In this document: piece after piece, positions 1-11,286 of the stretch
Numbering within the stretch: the stretch's first letter is position 1
Layout: each line of letters begins with the position of its first letter
Assembly: GCA_022419385.1 (NCBI GenBank)
Contig: JAJUBI010000008.1
Coordinates: forward strand, 310,001-374,000
Length of the DNA: 64,000 nucleotides
Direction: 5' to 3'
DNA from: Paraconiothyrium sp. Pb-2020
Lineage: Eukaryota; Ascomycota; Dothideomycetes; Pleosporales; Didymosphaeriaceae
The notes under the pieces: generated by a model
Database searches by the model: none
Told to the model about the DNA's origin: nothing
What the model saw: the letters and a program-made list of their open reading frames with translations, nothing else
Made by a program: the position numbers and the translations under genes

Positions 1-385
1 TGTGTACGGGGAGAGGGGTATATAAACGCGCGCGATTCACGAGATTACTTTCTTCTTTACACTACCTTTCGAGGCTGGGCTGGGGTCTAGAAGTGATGAT
101 GGTAGTGGGCAATGTGTGGGGACTAAAAGAGAAATTTGCGAGGTCGCATGTGGGCGGTGGGATTTTCTGTGTGGACTAAAAGCGGTTTTACATTGCCTAC
201 ATGGCGAGGACGCGCGCCTGCGTCTGCATGGATTACGAAAAGATGGCAAGCAGTCATGAAATGAAAGTGGAGAAGGGAGGACAACAGATGACTCTACGTC
301 CAGCGATGAGGAACATCATCATCACCAACATTAACAACGTTGCAGGTACTTCAAGCCGATCTTGATCCATTTGGGTATAACTAAC
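1..385. other. Intergenic, 3' flank of PRP16
   Basis: No convincing coding region. It lies downstream of the minus-strand PRP16 stop codon. Only short, unconserved reading frames are present. Confidence 0.5.
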
Positions 386-3337
386 CTAAAACCCGCGCCG
401 CCTCCCCTTCCCAAGCATCGGCTTCTTCACCACACCGTCCACCTGAGCCTTCTTAGCGCCCACACCCGCCCTCTTAATCACCGGCCCCGCCTCCTCCTCC
501 GCAAGCCTGCGCTCCTCCCTCGCTTTATCCTCCGCCATCTGAGCCTCTAGCTCCGCCTTGCGATTGAACTCCGTCTCGGTGATACGTTTATCCCTCGCCG
601 AGTACCCCTTCTCCTTGATAGAGTAGAACACCGCTCCCAAGTCAGCGAGCCAGTGCGGATCGACAGACGTAACGCACGACATGTACTCCTTGCTCGTGAG
701 AATGAGCTCGTGATACACGACGTAATCAGGCAAGTACCCCAGCCCATACAGCGCAGACGTAGGATGCAGCTGAATGGTCACGCTGGTGCGGAGATTGATG
801 TACTCGCCGATGCCCTTTACCTTAGCAGCTTGGTGGTAGTACCCCGAGCAGATGCACTTGCGGATGACGTCCCAGTCGGTGCCGCACGAGACGAGGGCCA
901 TCTTCTGCATCTTCATGATGTCGAGGAGCTGGTCTCTGATTTCCTTTGCGCGGCGGAGCGCCTTGGGGTGCAGGAAGTGGCGCACGCACCAGCCGTCGGA
1001 GAAGCCGTTTACTTTCCATTGCGTGTAGACGTGCAGGAGGGTTAGGTGGTCGGATTCGGGGACGAAGAACTTCTCGCGGGCGGCGTCGGATTCTTCTTGG
1101 CGCTCCTTGGGGCGGTAGAAGACGCTCGGCACGGAGAGCATGGATACGATTGTTAGCATTTCTTCGCTGCATTCGTACTCTACTGCCGTGATGATGAGTT
1201 TAGCAAGTGAGGGATCCATTGGAAAGGCTGTCATGGTGCGGCCTAGGGGTGTGAGCTCGCCGATATTGTCGAGCGCACCCAATGCCCAAAGGTCAAACAA
1301 CGATGTGGTGATCGTGTCTTGAGGCGGCGGATCCATAAAGTCAAAGTCTAGCAAATCCTTCACGCCCAGCGATTTGAGTAGTAGGACCGTATTGGCAAGG
1401 TTCGTACGCTGGATTTCGGGGATTGTTTGGATGTAGAATTCGTCCCGAAAGGCTCGCTCGGTGTACAGATGGAAGCATTTTCCCGGCCCTGTACGCCCAG
1501 CTCTTCCAGCTCTCTGCGAAGCATTCGCTTGTGATATTGGCGTAATTTGAAGGGTGTCCATGCCCATCTTGGGGTTGTAAACCTTCAATTTGGAGAAGCC
1601 GGCGTCGACTACGTACATAATGCCGTCGACAGTCAAACTTGTTTCTGCGATGTTGGTTGCAACGATGACCTTGCGGACCCCAGGAGCGGCGCGGTCGAAG
1701 ATCTTGGCTTGTAGATCTGCAGGCATCTGACTGTAGATGGGTAAAATGCTCAGCTTGGGCGGGTCATTGAGCAACTTCAGCCTCTCCGCAACAAGCTCAC
1801 ACGTTATCTCGATGTCTTCTTGACCAGTCATGAAGACTAATATATCGCCAGGGCCTTGAGATACGTGTATGGCCAAGACCTGCTTGACTGCACTGTCGAC
1901 ATAGTCTTCGCACGGAGACCTTGAGTACTGTATGTCGACAGGGAAGGTGCGTCCCGGGATAATGAACTCCGGTGCTCCACCGTAGAACCGCGAGAAGCGC
2001 TCCGAATTCATAGTAGCAGAAGTGACGATGAGTTTGAGATCCCGCCTTCGAGCCAAGACCTTCTTGATGAGGCCCATGAGCACGTCAGTGTTGAGAGCCC
2101 GTTCGTGTGCTTCGTCCATGATGATACAAGAGTAACGGTCGAGATCAGGCTCGTTCAGTGATTCTCGCAACAGCACGCCGTCCGTCATATACTTGATTTT
2201 GGTTTCCTTGCTAGTGCAGTCCTCGAAACGAATAGCATATCCAACCGTTCCACCGAGCTTGACTTCCATCTCTTCGCTCACACGTTTTGCAACGCTCATG
2301 GCAGCAACACGTCGCGGTTGTGTGCAGCCAATCAAGCCATGGTCGGCATACCCGTCTTCGTAAAGGAACTGGGTGAGTTGCGTCGTTTTTCCAGAGCCTG
2401 TTTGACCAACGACAATGATGACCTGGTTGTCACGTATTACGCGCAGCAAATCTTCACGTACTGCAAATGCTGGGAGATACTGCCTTTGCTCTCGCAGTGT
2501 CTTGCTCTTACTGAAGGCTGACTGACCTTCGTTGCTTTTGAGGTGCTGGGCAAACTTGTTGCCACCCTTGTTCTCTCCTTCTTCCACTCCTGGAGCAGGC
2601 GCTGCACTATCTGCGTCGTCCTCTTTTACGCCCATGATGTTGCCCAATGTAGTGCCCTTGACGTTCGTAGCCTCTTGCGCTTGCTTGGTCCTCTCTTTTT
2701 GTTGTCGCTTTTCCTTTACAACCCTACTTCCTCTTCGACTGAAAACTGCCATGTCACTTTGGGGGTCACGAACCGCCGGTACAGGGTCAATCTGCTTGGT
2801 GAAAACCCTCTTCCCGTCCAGAAAAGGTGGCTTCAAATCATGAACTAAAATGTGAACTCGTGTCGATTCGTTATCATCGTCAAAATCAGTGTCAAAAGTC
2901 CTTCTTTGAGCCACACCAGATTGGAGCATCCGATTGGTCTCCCATGCATCCACGTCCTTCTGCTTCTGTACTGCTCTTGCGCTTGCCCTGCTGTTCTGCT
3001 TTTTCTCGGTGAGCGCTGCCTCCCTCTGCGCGTCTAACCATGTGCTCTCAGCTCCGCCAAAAGGATTATGGGTGTCATCGCCAAAGGTGTGTCCATTCTC
3101 TTCTCCGCCGTACCAGTCTCGGTCCAGCGCCATCGAGTCGAAGTCCTCCACCATGGCTTCGGGGCCATCGAAGGACTTCTGGTGCGGCTTGCTGCCATCC
3201 TCGCGAGGCCTTGGAGTATGCGATCGTGACGATGCAGGTGAGTCTCTGTGCATTCGTTTCTGGAATTTTGGCTGTGGGGCTACTGAGAACTCCTCGTTAT
3301 CGAGCTTGCGACGTTTAGGGCTATGTCGACGGTCCAT
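386..3337 (-). CDS. PRP16: Pre-mRNA splicing DEAH-box ATP-dependent RNA helicase PRP16
   Basis: A single uninterrupted frame of 983 residues. The N-terminal 290 residues are charged and low in complexity, as is usual for spliceosomal DEAH helicases. The helicase core follows: motif I GQTGSGKT at about 311-318, motif II DEAH at 408-411, motif III SAT at 440-442, motif VI QRAGRAGRTG at 608-617. A helicase-associated and OB-fold region follows, then a charged tail (ARDKRITETEFNRKAELEAQ) like that of Prp16/DHX38. The known role of the family is to remodel the spliceosome after the first transesterification, in the nucleus. The length is slightly below yeast Prp16 (1071), the difference being in the N-terminus. 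PRP22, PRP2 and PRP43 are the other DEAH candidates; the absence of an S1 domain argues against PRP22. It is divergent from PWP1, with 284 bp between start codons. Confidence 0.93.
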   Translation of the reverse strand: MDRRHSPKRRKLDNEEFSVAPQPKFQKRMHRDSPASSRSHTPRPREDGSKPHQKSFDGPEAMVEDFDSMALDRDWYGGEENGHTFGDDTHNPFGGAESTWLDAQREAALTEKKQNSRASARAVQKQKDVDAWETNRMLQSGVAQRRTFDTDFDDDNESTRVHILVHDLKPPFLDGKRVFTKQIDPVPAVRDPQSDMAVFSRRGSRVVKEKRQQKERTKQAQEATNVKGTTLGNIMGVKEDDADSAAPAPGVEEGENKGGNKFAQHLKSNEGQSAFSKSKTLREQRQYLPAFAVREDLLRVIRDNQVIIVVGQTGSGKTTQLTQFLYEDGYADHGLIGCTQPRRVAAMSVAKRVSEEMEVKLGGTVGYAIRFEDCTSKETKIKYMTDGVLLRESLNEPDLDRYSCIIMDEAHERALNTDVLMGLIKKVLARRRDLKLIVTSATMNSERFSRFYGGAPEFIIPGRTFPVDIQYSRSPCEDYVDSAVKQVLAIHVSQGPGDILVFMTGQEDIEITCELVAERLKLLNDPPKLSILPIYSQMPADLQAKIFDRAAPGVRKVIVATNIAETSLTVDGIMYVVDAGFSKLKVYNPKMGMDTLQITPISQANASQRAGRAGRTGPGKCFHLYTERAFRDEFYIQTIPEIQRTNLANTVLLLKSLGVKDLLDFDFMDPPPQDTITTSLFDLWALGALDNIGELTPLGRTMTAFPMDPSLAKLIITAVEYECSEEMLTIVSMLSVPSVFYRPKERQEESDAAREKFFVPESDHLTLLHVYTQWKVNGFSDGWCVRHFLHPKALRRAKEIRDQLLDIMKMQKMALVSCGTDWDVIRKCICSGYYHQAAKVKGIGEYINLRTSVTIQLHPTSALYGLGYLPDYVVYHELILTSKEYMSCVTSVDPHWLADLGAVFYSIKEKGYSARDKRITETEFNRKAELEAQMAEDKAREERRLAEEEAGPVIKRAGVGAKKAQVDGVVKKPMLGKGRRRGF

Positions 3338-3621
3338 TGTAGCGGGTTATAAAGGCCTTGAGTCTAGAAAAGTAGGTATTTACGGAACGTTTGCTGATGT
3401 AACTCAGTCCAGGTTCCGGGGCGGGCCCTTACGCGGTCGCAGAGCTGCAGCGGTGTCGTGGTGAAAGCTATGGGAGTGATGTTGGTTGCTGTGGAAATTT
3501 CGGGGAAGCTGCGGAGGTTGCGCCACCACAGCCACAGCCCCGCCACGCGCCAAAAAGTTCGAGGTCGAAATTATTCCCCCACGCTTGCAGCACATGCTTC
3601 GTACACTGAATTATACACAGC

Positions 3622-5255
3622 ATGTCTATGATCACAGCGACAACATGGGTGCCTCGCGGGTTTGCGGCACCTTTTCCTTCGAAATATAAATTCGACGAGG
3701 ACGAGTACGACCGCATTTCCAAGCTTGCAAAGCTTCAGCTCGACGATGCGAAGGAAGAGCTAGAGGAGGCGCAAGAAGAAGAGAAGCAGAAACAGACCAA
3801 CGGCAGCGGCGGCGCAACCAAAGCTCAGGACGCGTTGTACGTGGGACCTTTTACATGCATGCTTGCAAAGCTCACTCGAACAGGGAAATCGACGATGATC
3901 TGAAAGAGTACGACCTCGAACACTATGACGATGACGACCAAGATGGTGAGGGCGACACCATGGCTATGTTTGGTAACATGAAGAACCTGGCTTTCCATGA
4001 GAACGATGAAGAAGACCCGTATATTACAATGCAGGGCAACGCAGAAGAAGAGGATGAGGAACGGGAAGAGCTCCAGATCTTGAGTACGGACAACCTGGTG
4101 CTGGCGGGGCGGATAGAGGATGAGGTCGCGCATTTGGAAGTCTACGTATACGAAGACGAAGCAGACAACATTTACGTGCACCACGATATAATGCTACCCG
4201 CGATCCCGCTCGCAGTCGAATGGCTGGATCTTCCACTTGGAAAGGCCGGCGCAGGAGGCGACGACAAGGGCAACTACGTTGCTGTTGGCACAATGGACCC
4301 GGATATTGAAATCTGGAATCTCGACATGGTCGACAGCATGTACCCAGACGCAATCCTGGGACAAGGCTCAGAGGATGCAGACAAGCCGAAGAAAAAGAAA
4401 AAGAAGAAGTCAAAGAAGGCCAACGACGAGTTCCACGTTGACGCTGTTCTCTCGCTTGCCGCGAACCGCCACCACAGGAACCTGCTCGCATCGTCATCCG
4501 CAGACAAGACGATCAAGCTGTGGGACTTGAACACCACCAAGTGTGCAAAGTCTTACACATACCACACGGACAAGGTTTGCTCAGTCTCCTGGAACCCCGT
4601 GGAATCTACAGTCCTGCTCAGTGGCAGCTACGACCGCACAATCGTAGCAGCAGATATGCGCGCGCCGGACGCAAAAGCGCCACGCTGGGGCGTAGAGAGC
4701 GACGTAGAGACCGTCCGCTGGAATCCGCATGACTCAAACTACTTCTACGTGTCGACTGAGAACGGCATCATCCACTACCACGACGCCCGCAACGCACCCG
4801 CGGACCCCTCTCAGTCAAAGGCTGTCTGGGTCCTCCAAGCCCACGACGAGTCGATATCCTCGTTCGACATCAACCCGGTCATCCCCGGCTTCCTTGCGAC
4901 CGGCTCAACAGACAAGCAGGTCAAGCTGTGGAACATCCAGGACTCGGGCCCCTCCATGGTCGTCTCGCGCGATCTCGGCGTCGGCAAAGTCTTCTCCACG
5001 ACGTTTGCGCCCGACAAGGAAGTCGGATTCCGCCTGGCCGTCGCGGGAAGCAAAGGCGCGGTGCAGATCTGGGACACGAGCACCAACGCCGCAGTCAGGT
5101 CTGCGTTTGCGACCAAAGTGCCGCAGATGAAGGGCGACGGGAAGGAGAAGGTCGTGGGGCTGGATGAGGCTGAGACGGACTCTGATTCCGAGGAGGGCGA
5201 GAGTGGAGACGACGAGGACGCGGGCGAGAAGGGGTACGAGTCGATGGAGGAGTAG
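3622..5255 (+). CDS. PWP1: WD40 ribosome-biogenesis protein PWP1 (periodic tryptophan protein 1)
   Basis: Two exons, 3622-3836 and 3884-5255, around a 47-nt intron (GTACGT donor, AACAG acceptor), give 528 residues. The join restores the family's acidic stretch (LEIDDDLKEYDLEHYDDDDQ). The N-terminus has the ATTWVPRGFA pattern seen in Pwp1. The body has WD40 blades; IKLWD and VKLWN strands are readable, with a lysine-rich insert near residue 240. The tail is acidic (DSDSEEGESGDDEDAG). Pwp1 family members act in the nucleolus in pre-rRNA processing and large-subunit assembly. The first ATG of the exon was chosen because the homologous N-terminus begins there. The adjacent divergent PRP16 shares its promoter region. 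Confidence 0.93.
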
Positions 5256-7832
5256 ACGTGCCAGATGCGAGAGTACAGAAAAGCATGCGATACCCAATCC
5301 GATCCGTTTGTCCTACGTTCTTGTGTTGGATGATGTTTGTGAGTGAGAGACCCTGCCTTGGTGCTTCACCTCGCAGCACAGCTACATGCAATGTCTGCTG
5401 CACAACGTCGAGCTGCTTCGACCTGCCGCGCATTCGCGACGGTCTTGCATCAGCCGCATGTGCACAGCATCAACGCTGTGCTCGACTTGTATCCGTCAAA
5501 GAAGTTGCATTCAGAACGTCACCGTTCTTGTCGACAATTGTAGAGCCTCGGCAATCGTCACTGTAGAGTTTCAGACAGACGGCTGCGCCGTAATTAGCAG
5601 CAGGACGTATGACACGCAGGTACGCGGCGCACGGGTGCTGGCTTACGTAGAGCAGGCCGGGGAATGCATGGATATGGGCTACACAGGGCAATATATTCGG
5701 TACTGTTTTCATTATCTGGAGTCTAAATGTGCAACGATGATTTTGGAGATGATTGTGCATAATATCGCTGAAATGGGTCTGCGACGCTTGGAAGGATTGG
5801 GGTGGAAGCGTACTGCAAGGTGGTTGACATGCAACTTGACGACAAAGCGAATCCTAAACGCTACCTCTTTGTAAACACGGCATGCTGTGCAAGAGAAAGC
5901 GACCCGTAACAAGCTCGACTCATGGGTGTGGAGGTTATCCTTCCGTGGTTGACGGGTCCGCGCAAGTGGACGATTCGGGACACTCTCGTTGTCTGCCATG
6001 CCAGCTGTCAAACGTCATGTACAAGCAGCATTCCAGCAAGCCACGAGGAACGCCCACACGGCCACGTCCATGTATGAATCTGCACGCGACGTGACCACTT
6101 CATCACAACAACACAACAAGTCTCACACATGATCGCAAAGCCCCGATCAGCGAACTACGCTCCCATCCCGGATATCCCCATGCTACTGCACACTACTCTA
6201 GACCCGGCAGCACGCGCTACCAAAAAGGAACTCTGGTTCAACAAAGCGCTAGCGCGGTCGAGAATCGCGTTCGTGCCCTGAAAAGCGGAACGTTGACGAG
6301 ATGGCGTCCACGTCCGCTTTTCGATCGCCATGAACTCAAATGCCGCGTCGCTGGACAGAAAGGTGTGCGGCTGCGCGGAGGCAACGATGGCCACGACTCG
6401 CGCCCCAACGTTTCTTTGACGCTGCATGGTGTTTCGAAACGGCGGGCGCGGCGCGAGCAAGCGAGGGAAACAAAGACCACGGCGTGCAGGTGGAAGCGAA
6501 AGCCAGGCGCCGCACGAATCGTGAATGAGGCCAGCGAACGATGTCTGCGAGGGAAGGAGACGGCACGGTCGAGTGAGGAGCGGCCATTTGGCGCCCTCGA
6601 ACTGGAACCTCAGCACGCCCGCTGGCCACGCCACCCAGCGCCAGCAGTCGCCTTCGCCCGGCTTACCTCAGAGAAGGTCCCTTGCGGGCGGAGAATTAAT
6701 CCCACGGCACTGAACAGAAAACAGCGTCGCTGCTCGCCGCAACCCGCGTCATCAAACCCAAAGGGACAGGCAACGGAGGCATGCTCTCAACGTGAGGAGA
6801 CGGCAGAGGGCTTTTGGGCGGGTTGAAACAGCCATCATCTCAGATGGCCATGCACGATGGCGAGAGCAGGCACGCAGGCGAAGCATCCCCTGCGCTTCTC
6901 TAACACGCTGGCGCCCGTGATGGCGTGCGATTCGCCGTCTCCCCCAAACAAACGACCCAGGCTCGCTGTGGGCTGTGGAGCGGCCGGGGGAGCCTTCCCT
7001 GCACCCTCCCACGAGCCGTCGGCCGTCCTGCCAATCTCTGCATGCAGAAGGCGCGGTCGGCTTAGCCTACCACAACAGCTCCAGGAGGATGCAGGGCTCC
7101 TGCCCAAAGTGCTGGTTTTTCAACAATCGGGTCCCCCTGCTCGCACCCGCCCTCGACAGACGTCTGCTTCCTCACCCTCCCTTCCCTTCGCCTTGCTTGC
7201 CATTGCGTGCCCTCGACGGCAGACTTCACTCCCTCTCGCGACCCGGTGTTCGCTCCTTTTGACGCTGGACCTCACGCTCTTTGACAGACCCTTTGCTTCT
7301 ACCACCCCAGGCCCCATTATTCCCGCTTCCATTGCTGCGAGCCAGCATCCAGAGGACCAAAAAGCCAAACCCCATCACATATCGACTTCCGTTTTCTGAC
7401 CGTCAACCGCACGACCGCGGACTGCACTGTCAGGCACCCTCTGCGCCACTACCGCCGCGACCTGCAACTGCCCGTACCACAGGCCCAGTCCGCTTTCATC
7501 ACCGCGTTGCACCAACAGCGCACACGCGCACTGTTCAGAGGCACCAGACAACTGTCATCAGCCCTTCTCACACTCCTCACACACTGTTGCAACAGTTCAG
7601 AGTGCCACGCCGTCAGCTGTCTTGCTGCATCACGCCAACGCGCCGCTCCTTCCTCTCGTGGTCCAGCCTGCGCGCCAATTTATCCGCGACCACCTCCCCG
7701 CACAGCACCTTATCGGAGAAGCGACCCATTTCTGACTTGCCGCAAAAGGATCCCCGGCCCTTATACCGACTCCATCTGGCCTCTCTACCGTAGTTGATTA
7801 AAAGTAAATCTCACCCGGATTAATTCCCCACC
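5256..7832. other. Long intergenic region with pyrimidine-rich leader
   Basis: About 2.6 kb between PWP1 and the next gene. Several overlapping reading frames (for example 6293-6826 on the plus strand) have no recognisable domain and overlap each other on both strands, so I treat them as chance. From about 7040 to 7830 the plus strand is strongly C/T-rich with repeated CACCCTC, CCCTTCC and CTCACAC words. This is typical of a long fungal promoter plus 5' UTR feeding the gene at 7833. Confidence 0.5.
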
Positions 7833-8660
7833 ATGTCTATTGCCCGCAGCTTCACCAAGCGCATCAAGCGGCCCTCCAACGATGCCGCCATCCCCTCTAC
7901 ACCCGCCTTGCCCGCTCGCAGCCAGAGCGTAAGGAGCCCTGGACTGGCCATCGACCGCGCCAAAATCTCCGCTCCTGTTGCTCTGGTCTCCACGACAAAC
8001 ATGCTCAGCTACAACGCCCCGGATATCGTGCCCGTCAAGACGCCCTCGTCGTCCGCTTCAACACATTCGGCCGACGACTCGGACCACAGCGTCTCGACTC
8101 GCTCAAGGGCGTCGTCGCACGCTTCGCGCGACACGTTGACAGACGCCTCGTCCGTGAGCTCATCGTCGCCCACATCGCCAGCGCCAAACCACCTCTCCGG
8201 CTACTTCGCTGCTGCCAACAAGAACATCCGGAAATCTGCATCGTCCGGCAACCTCCAGCAGCTGAAGGAGCACATCGAGGAAGAGCCAGCTGTCCCCGCC
8301 ATCCCGGAGCGCGCCTTGTCACACAGTAAGCGGGCCCACGAGCGCCTCGCCCAGAAGCGGTCCCTGCAGAACATCTCGCGCACCCGGTCATCCCGCGAGC
8401 ACCGCGCCTCGGTCGACATGTTCAACGCGTCCATCAAGGAGGAATCCCACCCCTTCGGCAAGGAACTCGAGCAGCTCAACGAAGTCGCCGAGGAGTTCAA
8501 CGGCGTCGTCCGCGACGCCGAGATGGAGGCCGACCTCGCCGTCATCCGCGAGCGCAACCTCGCCACCTTCTGCGCCGCAGACTACCTCGCCGAGATCCAG
8601 CCTCTATTCAGCGCACGTTTCGGCAACGTCGTGCAGCCGGCGCCCATGGCGTGGATATAG
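7833..8660 (+). CDS. Conserved serine-rich protein of unknown function
   Basis: A single exon of 275 residues in a good start context (CCACCATGTCT). The N-terminus is basic (SIARSFTKRIKRPSND). The middle is a long Ser/Thr-rich, probably disordered stretch. The C-terminal half (about 180-275) is more ordered and acidic, ending FGNVVQPAPMAWI; it looks like the conserved part and includes a predicted helix around KELEQLNEVAEEFNGVV. I do not recognise a named domain. Codon use is strongly GC3-biased like PWP1, which supports a real gene. The preceding roughly 0.8 kb pyrimidine-rich leader suggests a long 5' UTR and regulated expression. No signal peptide or membrane segment is visible. Confidence 0.75.
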   Translation: MSIARSFTKRIKRPSNDAAIPSTPALPARSQSVRSPGLAIDRAKISAPVALVSTTNMLSYNAPDIVPVKTPSSSASTHSADDSDHSVSTRSRASSHASRDTLTDASSVSSSSPTSPAPNHLSGYFAAANKNIRKSASSGNLQQLKEHIEEEPAVPAIPERALSHSKRAHERLAQKRSLQNISRTRSSREHRASVDMFNASIKEESHPFGKELEQLNEVAEEFNGVVRDAEMEADLAVIRERNLATFCAADYLAEIQPLFSARFGNVVQPAPMAWI

Positions 8661-10272
8661 GATTATCCGCTTCACCGATACTGCAAACAGACACGGTTGT
8701 GACGACTTTACTTTATTCTTTCTACTGTATATATCTTCGCCTCTCGAGAACATACTCGACTGCTGCACATAATCACTATTCTCTATTCGCTATGTCCTCT
8801 GGCTTGGGTTTGAAGGAATCGGCGTTTGCAACAAGGGGCCATGGGAAAAGATACCTTGGTCCTTTACAACTTACTTCACTCTGGAAGAACGGGAGAAGGA
8901 AGGAAGGAAGATGTTTGAAATTTGGTCACGCGTACCATGTATCGCGCGTGGCTGTCCTATCTTTTAACGATTTATTTGTACATGATGTGAAGAACGTCTT
9001 CTGTCTGGAGTAGTTTGTAGTGGGATGCGCATGGGGAGCAGCAATTCTATGCGGATCGATGAATTTATAAGTTCAAAGGGAGGTGTGTCCTTTGTTTGCT
9101 TGATGTGGCGTGAAGTGTTTTGTGGAGTGGGCTGCTAGGCTCGTGCAAGCTGTGCTGTGGTGTGCTGTGTTGTGCTGTGTTGTGCTGGGTTTACACACAC
9201 GTACCCAATCCAATCCAATCCAATCCAGTCACGCATCACGCAGAATGCAATACGCAGAACGCAGAACAGAGACGGTGACGGAAATAAGGGCAGGTTGTAA
9301 CGTGTCGCATCGTGTACATCTTGTGTAACGCAGCGGTCGCAGCGTAACGTAAGCGTGTGACGGTGACGGAATTATAGTATGTTGGTAGGGTGTATGTGTG
9401 CTTAAGGGAGATGGGTATGGGTATGCAGACTAACTGAGAGGGAAGGTGTCATGTCATGTCATGTCATGCGAGGGGGATGTGCGTTTTGGTGCAGGTCGGG
9501 GTTTAGCCTGAGCTGGGCAGGGCAGGGTGTGGAGTGGACTGGGGTGGAGTGGAGAGGAGTGTGGGGTAGACGGCGTCAGAGATGCATGTTCTTCGAGTCT
9601 GGGCGGCTTCATGCGAAAGTAAGGATGGGAAGTTGAGGCGCGAAGTATGCGTTAAGGATGCATGGATGAAAGAATTCTGTGCATCTATATTTGTAAGAAG
9701 TATATTCTTACATGTTGGTGTAGTATGTAAAGAAGGGATATAGTATAGAGGAGGCTTATTGTTCGCTTACGTTGGTGGGCGTGGAGGTGTTGAGACGCTT
9801 CTTTCTTGGAACGAACTGCCTGCTACATCTTCTACGCCCTTGTCTAGGTACGTCGCTCATGGCTGCGCAGCTTGTTTCGCGGACGGCGATGATAGTAAAG
9901 CATAAGATAATCCTCAACGGTAATGAGGAGGGTCACTATCGGAAATTCGGCACAGAACATGGAGTCATGGAGTACGAAAGTCTTTCTGGTTGATTTGTTG
10001 AAGATGGGTACTAGCAAAAGGGTTTAAGGGGCGTGTGAGAGTTCAATGAAAGTCGAGCCCGGAACAGGGAAAAGGCTGAAAAGACTGAAAAGCGATCTCT
10101 CAAGATCGCGATGTTTGACCACCATCTAATCCAGGAGGTACGCCCAAACTTCAAGCCGATATGTGAGCACATAGGTGGGAACGCAAGACGGCCAATGGCA
10201 GCGTCGAAGAATCCTTCAACATACAAGCACAAACTCGCTGCCATCGACGACTTTCCAGCTCCGAGTCGTACT
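8661..10272. other. Intergenic with simple repeats
   Basis: No supported gene. Low-complexity tracts occur at about 9146-9188 (TGTGCTG words), 9205-9227 (four CAATC-type pentamers), 9449-9468 (CATGT pentamers) and 9525-9562 (GGAGTGG words). The sequence also becomes G-rich on the plus strand around 9380-9640. Confidence 0.5.
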
Positions 10273-10885
10273 CTACCCAAGCACCTGTCTCAGCGTGGCC
10301 TTCAAGCGGTCGTACTCAGACTGAGAAAGACCACTCCACTGCAAGCAGGTATCCCCGCATGCAAAGGGAACAGCCCCAACTCCATCAATCCACGGCGCAG
10401 CCGAGATACAGGGAAAAGGGATACCAGTCGCTCGGACTCCTGTCGCGTGATCAGCACCATTCCATTCTCTGCTACTTCCTGCTGTCACTCACCACTAGAA
10501 GGCCCCGAACCGGTCACAACGACCCGCGCGCCACGCAGCGAGTCGCAGCAGTTCTGAATCACGTTCTCAGGCACGCCGTTGGGCGTTGGCATCTACGACC
10601 CTCAGTACAAAACCCCCAACACTCCGTTATAGTCAGGGCGGAACTCACGCAGGTAGCCCGTTTATCCAACGACGCGCTGTCCGGCTCGGTGGCATTGAGC
10701 GAGAACGCATACTCGAAGCCGCCGTCGTTGAAGTCCCGCTTTGAGAGCTCGCTGACGATAACTTTGCCGACGCTGCCGACGATGGAGGCGATGGCGCCGA
10801 TGACGGCGCCGATGGGGGCGGGGGTGGGTTGTAGCATGGTGAAGCCGACCAGGACGGCGGCGATACTGGCGAGGTGGTAGCGCAT
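10273..10885 (-). CDS. Small secreted cysteine-containing protein
   Basis: Three exons on the minus strand: 10885-10649, 10592-10493 and 10439-10273. The introns have GTGAGT donors; the second has a CTGAT branch and a GACAG acceptor. The joined frame gives 167 residues. The N-terminus (MRYHLASIAAVLVGFTMLQP) is a plausible signal peptide. A KR pair follows the linker before the mature-like part (ASLDKRATC), suggesting Kex2-type processing. About six cysteines lie in the C-terminal half (ATC, NCC, FPC, FAC, DTC contexts). A TATAAAG element lies on the minus strand near 10962-10968, about 80 bp upstream of the start. Function is unknown; a secreted effector-like or cell-surface role is inference. 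No named family was recognised. Confidence 0.65.
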
Positions 10886-11286
10886 GGTGATAAAGAGATA
10901 TATGATTTTGGGGGGATGGAATGGAGTGTGGTGAGTTTAGTCCTGCGACGGTCCTGTGGGCTTTATACCTCGTTGATGTTGATCCCATGTCATGCTAAGA
11001 CTTAGGTCTGGCGTTTACAAACGGCGATAACGTTGGTAAATGTGCTGACGCCATTGCCGAGAACTTGGAATATCTTGCCCGCAAGAGGGGATGCAGCTTT
11101 GCGAACTGCCTGTATTCGAAATGCTCAGCAAAGTGCAGGGACATCGTCAGACATGCTGGATCAACATGTCTGAAAATCCTTGAACATCTCTCACTCATCC
11201 ATCCAACTTCGTCCGAGCATTCGAGAAAGCTTTCGCTGGACTTCTCCGCAGAATTTCAAAATTAGTCAACCGATATCGATCCCACA
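10886..11286. other. Divergent promoter region
   Basis: About 400 bp between the divergently transcribed small secreted protein and the MBOAT gene. The TATAAAG element near 10962-10968 (minus orientation) belongs to the former. I see no other gene. Confidence 0.45.

Noticed and set aside
6293..6826. 177-residue plus-strand frame upstream of the gene at 7833
   Set aside because: Arg-rich low-complexity translation of GC-rich DNA; overlaps several other frames on both strands, with no domain or splice partner.
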